A model generated the notes under the pieces. That model was not told the DNA's origin, made no database searches, and saw only the letters and a list, made by a program, of their open reading frames with translations. From assembly GCA_001464665.1 (NCBI GenBank), contig LNDP01000015.1, positions 372,001 through 436,000 on the forward strand: a stretch of DNA of 64,000 nucleotides, written 5' to 3'. Origin of the DNA: Acidobacteria bacterium Ga0074141 (lineage in GTDB: Bacteria > Acidobacteriota > Blastocatellia > Pyrinomonadales > Pyrinomonadaceae). The position numbers were made by a program, and so were the translations under genes. This document shows, one piece after another, positions 63,485-64,000 of the stretch (the first letter of the stretch is position 1; each line of letters opens with the position of its first letter).

Positions 63485-64000
63485 GTGCCCGAAACTGCTG
63501 CGGAGAAAATGGTGACGATCTTTGGTGGCTCGAAATGCACCGCAGATTCCGAGGAATATCAGGAAGCTTACGCTTTAGGGAAACGATTAGCTGAAGCGGG
63601 CTTCGCGATCTGCACCGGTGGCTATCTCGGCGTTATGGAAGCCGCCTCGAAAGGTGCCCGCGAGGCCGGCGGAAGGGTTTTCGGAATCGTGATGAATCAA
63701 TTCCGCTCTGAACCGAACCGGTTTCTCACTGACAAGGTTGCGACCGACCATTTTTACGACCGACTTCAGAACCTGATCACACGATCGATCGGGTTCGTCG
63801 CGTTTCGGGGCGGGATGGGTACTGTCACCGAGATCTCGCTCGTCTGGAATAAGCTTCAGACGAATGTCTTGTCACCGCGCCCCCTAGTGCTTGTCGGTGA
63901 GTGCTGGCGCAACGTTGTTGCGAACTGGGAGCAGGAACTCGTCGTATCAAAAAAAGACGTCGGTCTTTTAGATTTTGCAGCAGATGCTGCAGAAGCAAGC
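63485..64000 (+). CDS. LOG-family protein, 5' part (cut by window)
   Basis: This is the start of a Rossmann-fold protein of the LOG/TIGR00730 lysine-decarboxylase-like group, which hydrolyses nucleotide 5'-monophosphates (cytokinin riboside monophosphates in plants). It begins with a GTG that has GGAGGAAA upstream. Motifs are FGGSKCTADS, ICTGGYLGVMEAASKGAREA and RGGMGTVTEISL, the last close to the family PGGxGTxxE. The Pro of that motif is Arg here, which may reflect another subgroup. The 3' end is beyond the window. Confidence 0.82.
   Translation, partial: MPETAAEKMVTIFGGSKCTADSEEYQEAYALGKRLAEAGFAICTGGYLGVMEAASKGAREAGGRVFGIVMNQFRSEPNRFLTDKVATDHFYDRLQNLITRSIGFVAFRGGMGTVTEISLVWNKLQTNVLSPRPLVLVGECWRNVVANWEQELVVSKKDVGLLDFAADAAEAS

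Overview
The window is ordinary Gram-negative-type chromosome, moderately GC-rich by eye, with dense short operons on both strands and no phage, transposase or CRISPR. It encodes LPS export (LptC/LptA-like and LptB), an Mla lipid-transport set and TolC. Several traits together suggest Acidobacteriota, probably class Blastocatellia: a VWFA-related secreted protein of the acidobacterial type, exported proteins with carboxypeptidase-regulatory-like domains, type-3 ProRS, a UMF1-family MFS protein, a DUF6526 protein, and HprK beside HPr and a mannose-type EIIA. This placement is inference; no database search was run.

Layout. 1-11166 (+): the end of recJ, then lptC/ostA-lptB-rpoN-hpf-hprK-rapZ-EIIA-HPr-arginase-ddl-dodecin. 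This parallels the E. coli lpt-rpoN-hpf-ptsN-rapZ-npr locus, with hprK in the ptsN position. 11170-17736 (-): an exported VWA operon, CDP-sugar and glycosyltransferase genes, and TolC. 17945-21551 (+): gap, pgk, tpiA, secG and tRNA-Leu(GAG). 21746-23677: a large Gly-rich secreted protein. 23694-28366 (-): argR-argC-argD-(N-acyl)ornithine carbamoyltransferase-argB behind a clear operator and promoter. 28392-33293 (-): an mla-type ABC transporter operon, then an ECF sigma factor, zinc-finger anti-sigma and Spy-like operon. 33400-37104: proS, proline dehydrogenase and two small genes. 37217-39760 (+): CoA-transferase and thiolase.

39761-43200 is the least ordinary part. It holds about 1.1 kb of non-coding DNA built from 7-, 8- and 9-nt phased short repeats plus a REP-like element, followed by a run of AT-richer orphan genes. 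43299-48889 (+): a membrane protein, 3-hydroxybutyryl-CoA dehydrogenase, a UbiD-family decarboxylase and two tandem metallophosphoesterases. 49011-55686 is mostly on the minus strand: an ectonucleotide pyrophosphatase-like phosphodiesterase, exported proteins, a lipase-like hydrolase, a zeta-toxin-like kinase with a small partner, and asnS. 55782-64000: an MsbA-like exporter, an AmgK/MurU-like peptidoglycan-recycling pair, an FG-GAP surface protein, an MFS transporter and a truncated LOG-family gene.

Functional themes are envelope biogenesis and lipid transport, PTS-type phosphosignalling without visible sugar permeases, lower glycolysis, arginine synthesis under ArgR, and short-chain acyl-CoA metabolism. 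The most unusual signals are exactly phased heptamer and nonamer DNA arrays at several intergenic sites, one of which forms the hairpin before pgk, and a RapZ whose Walker A lysine is methionine.
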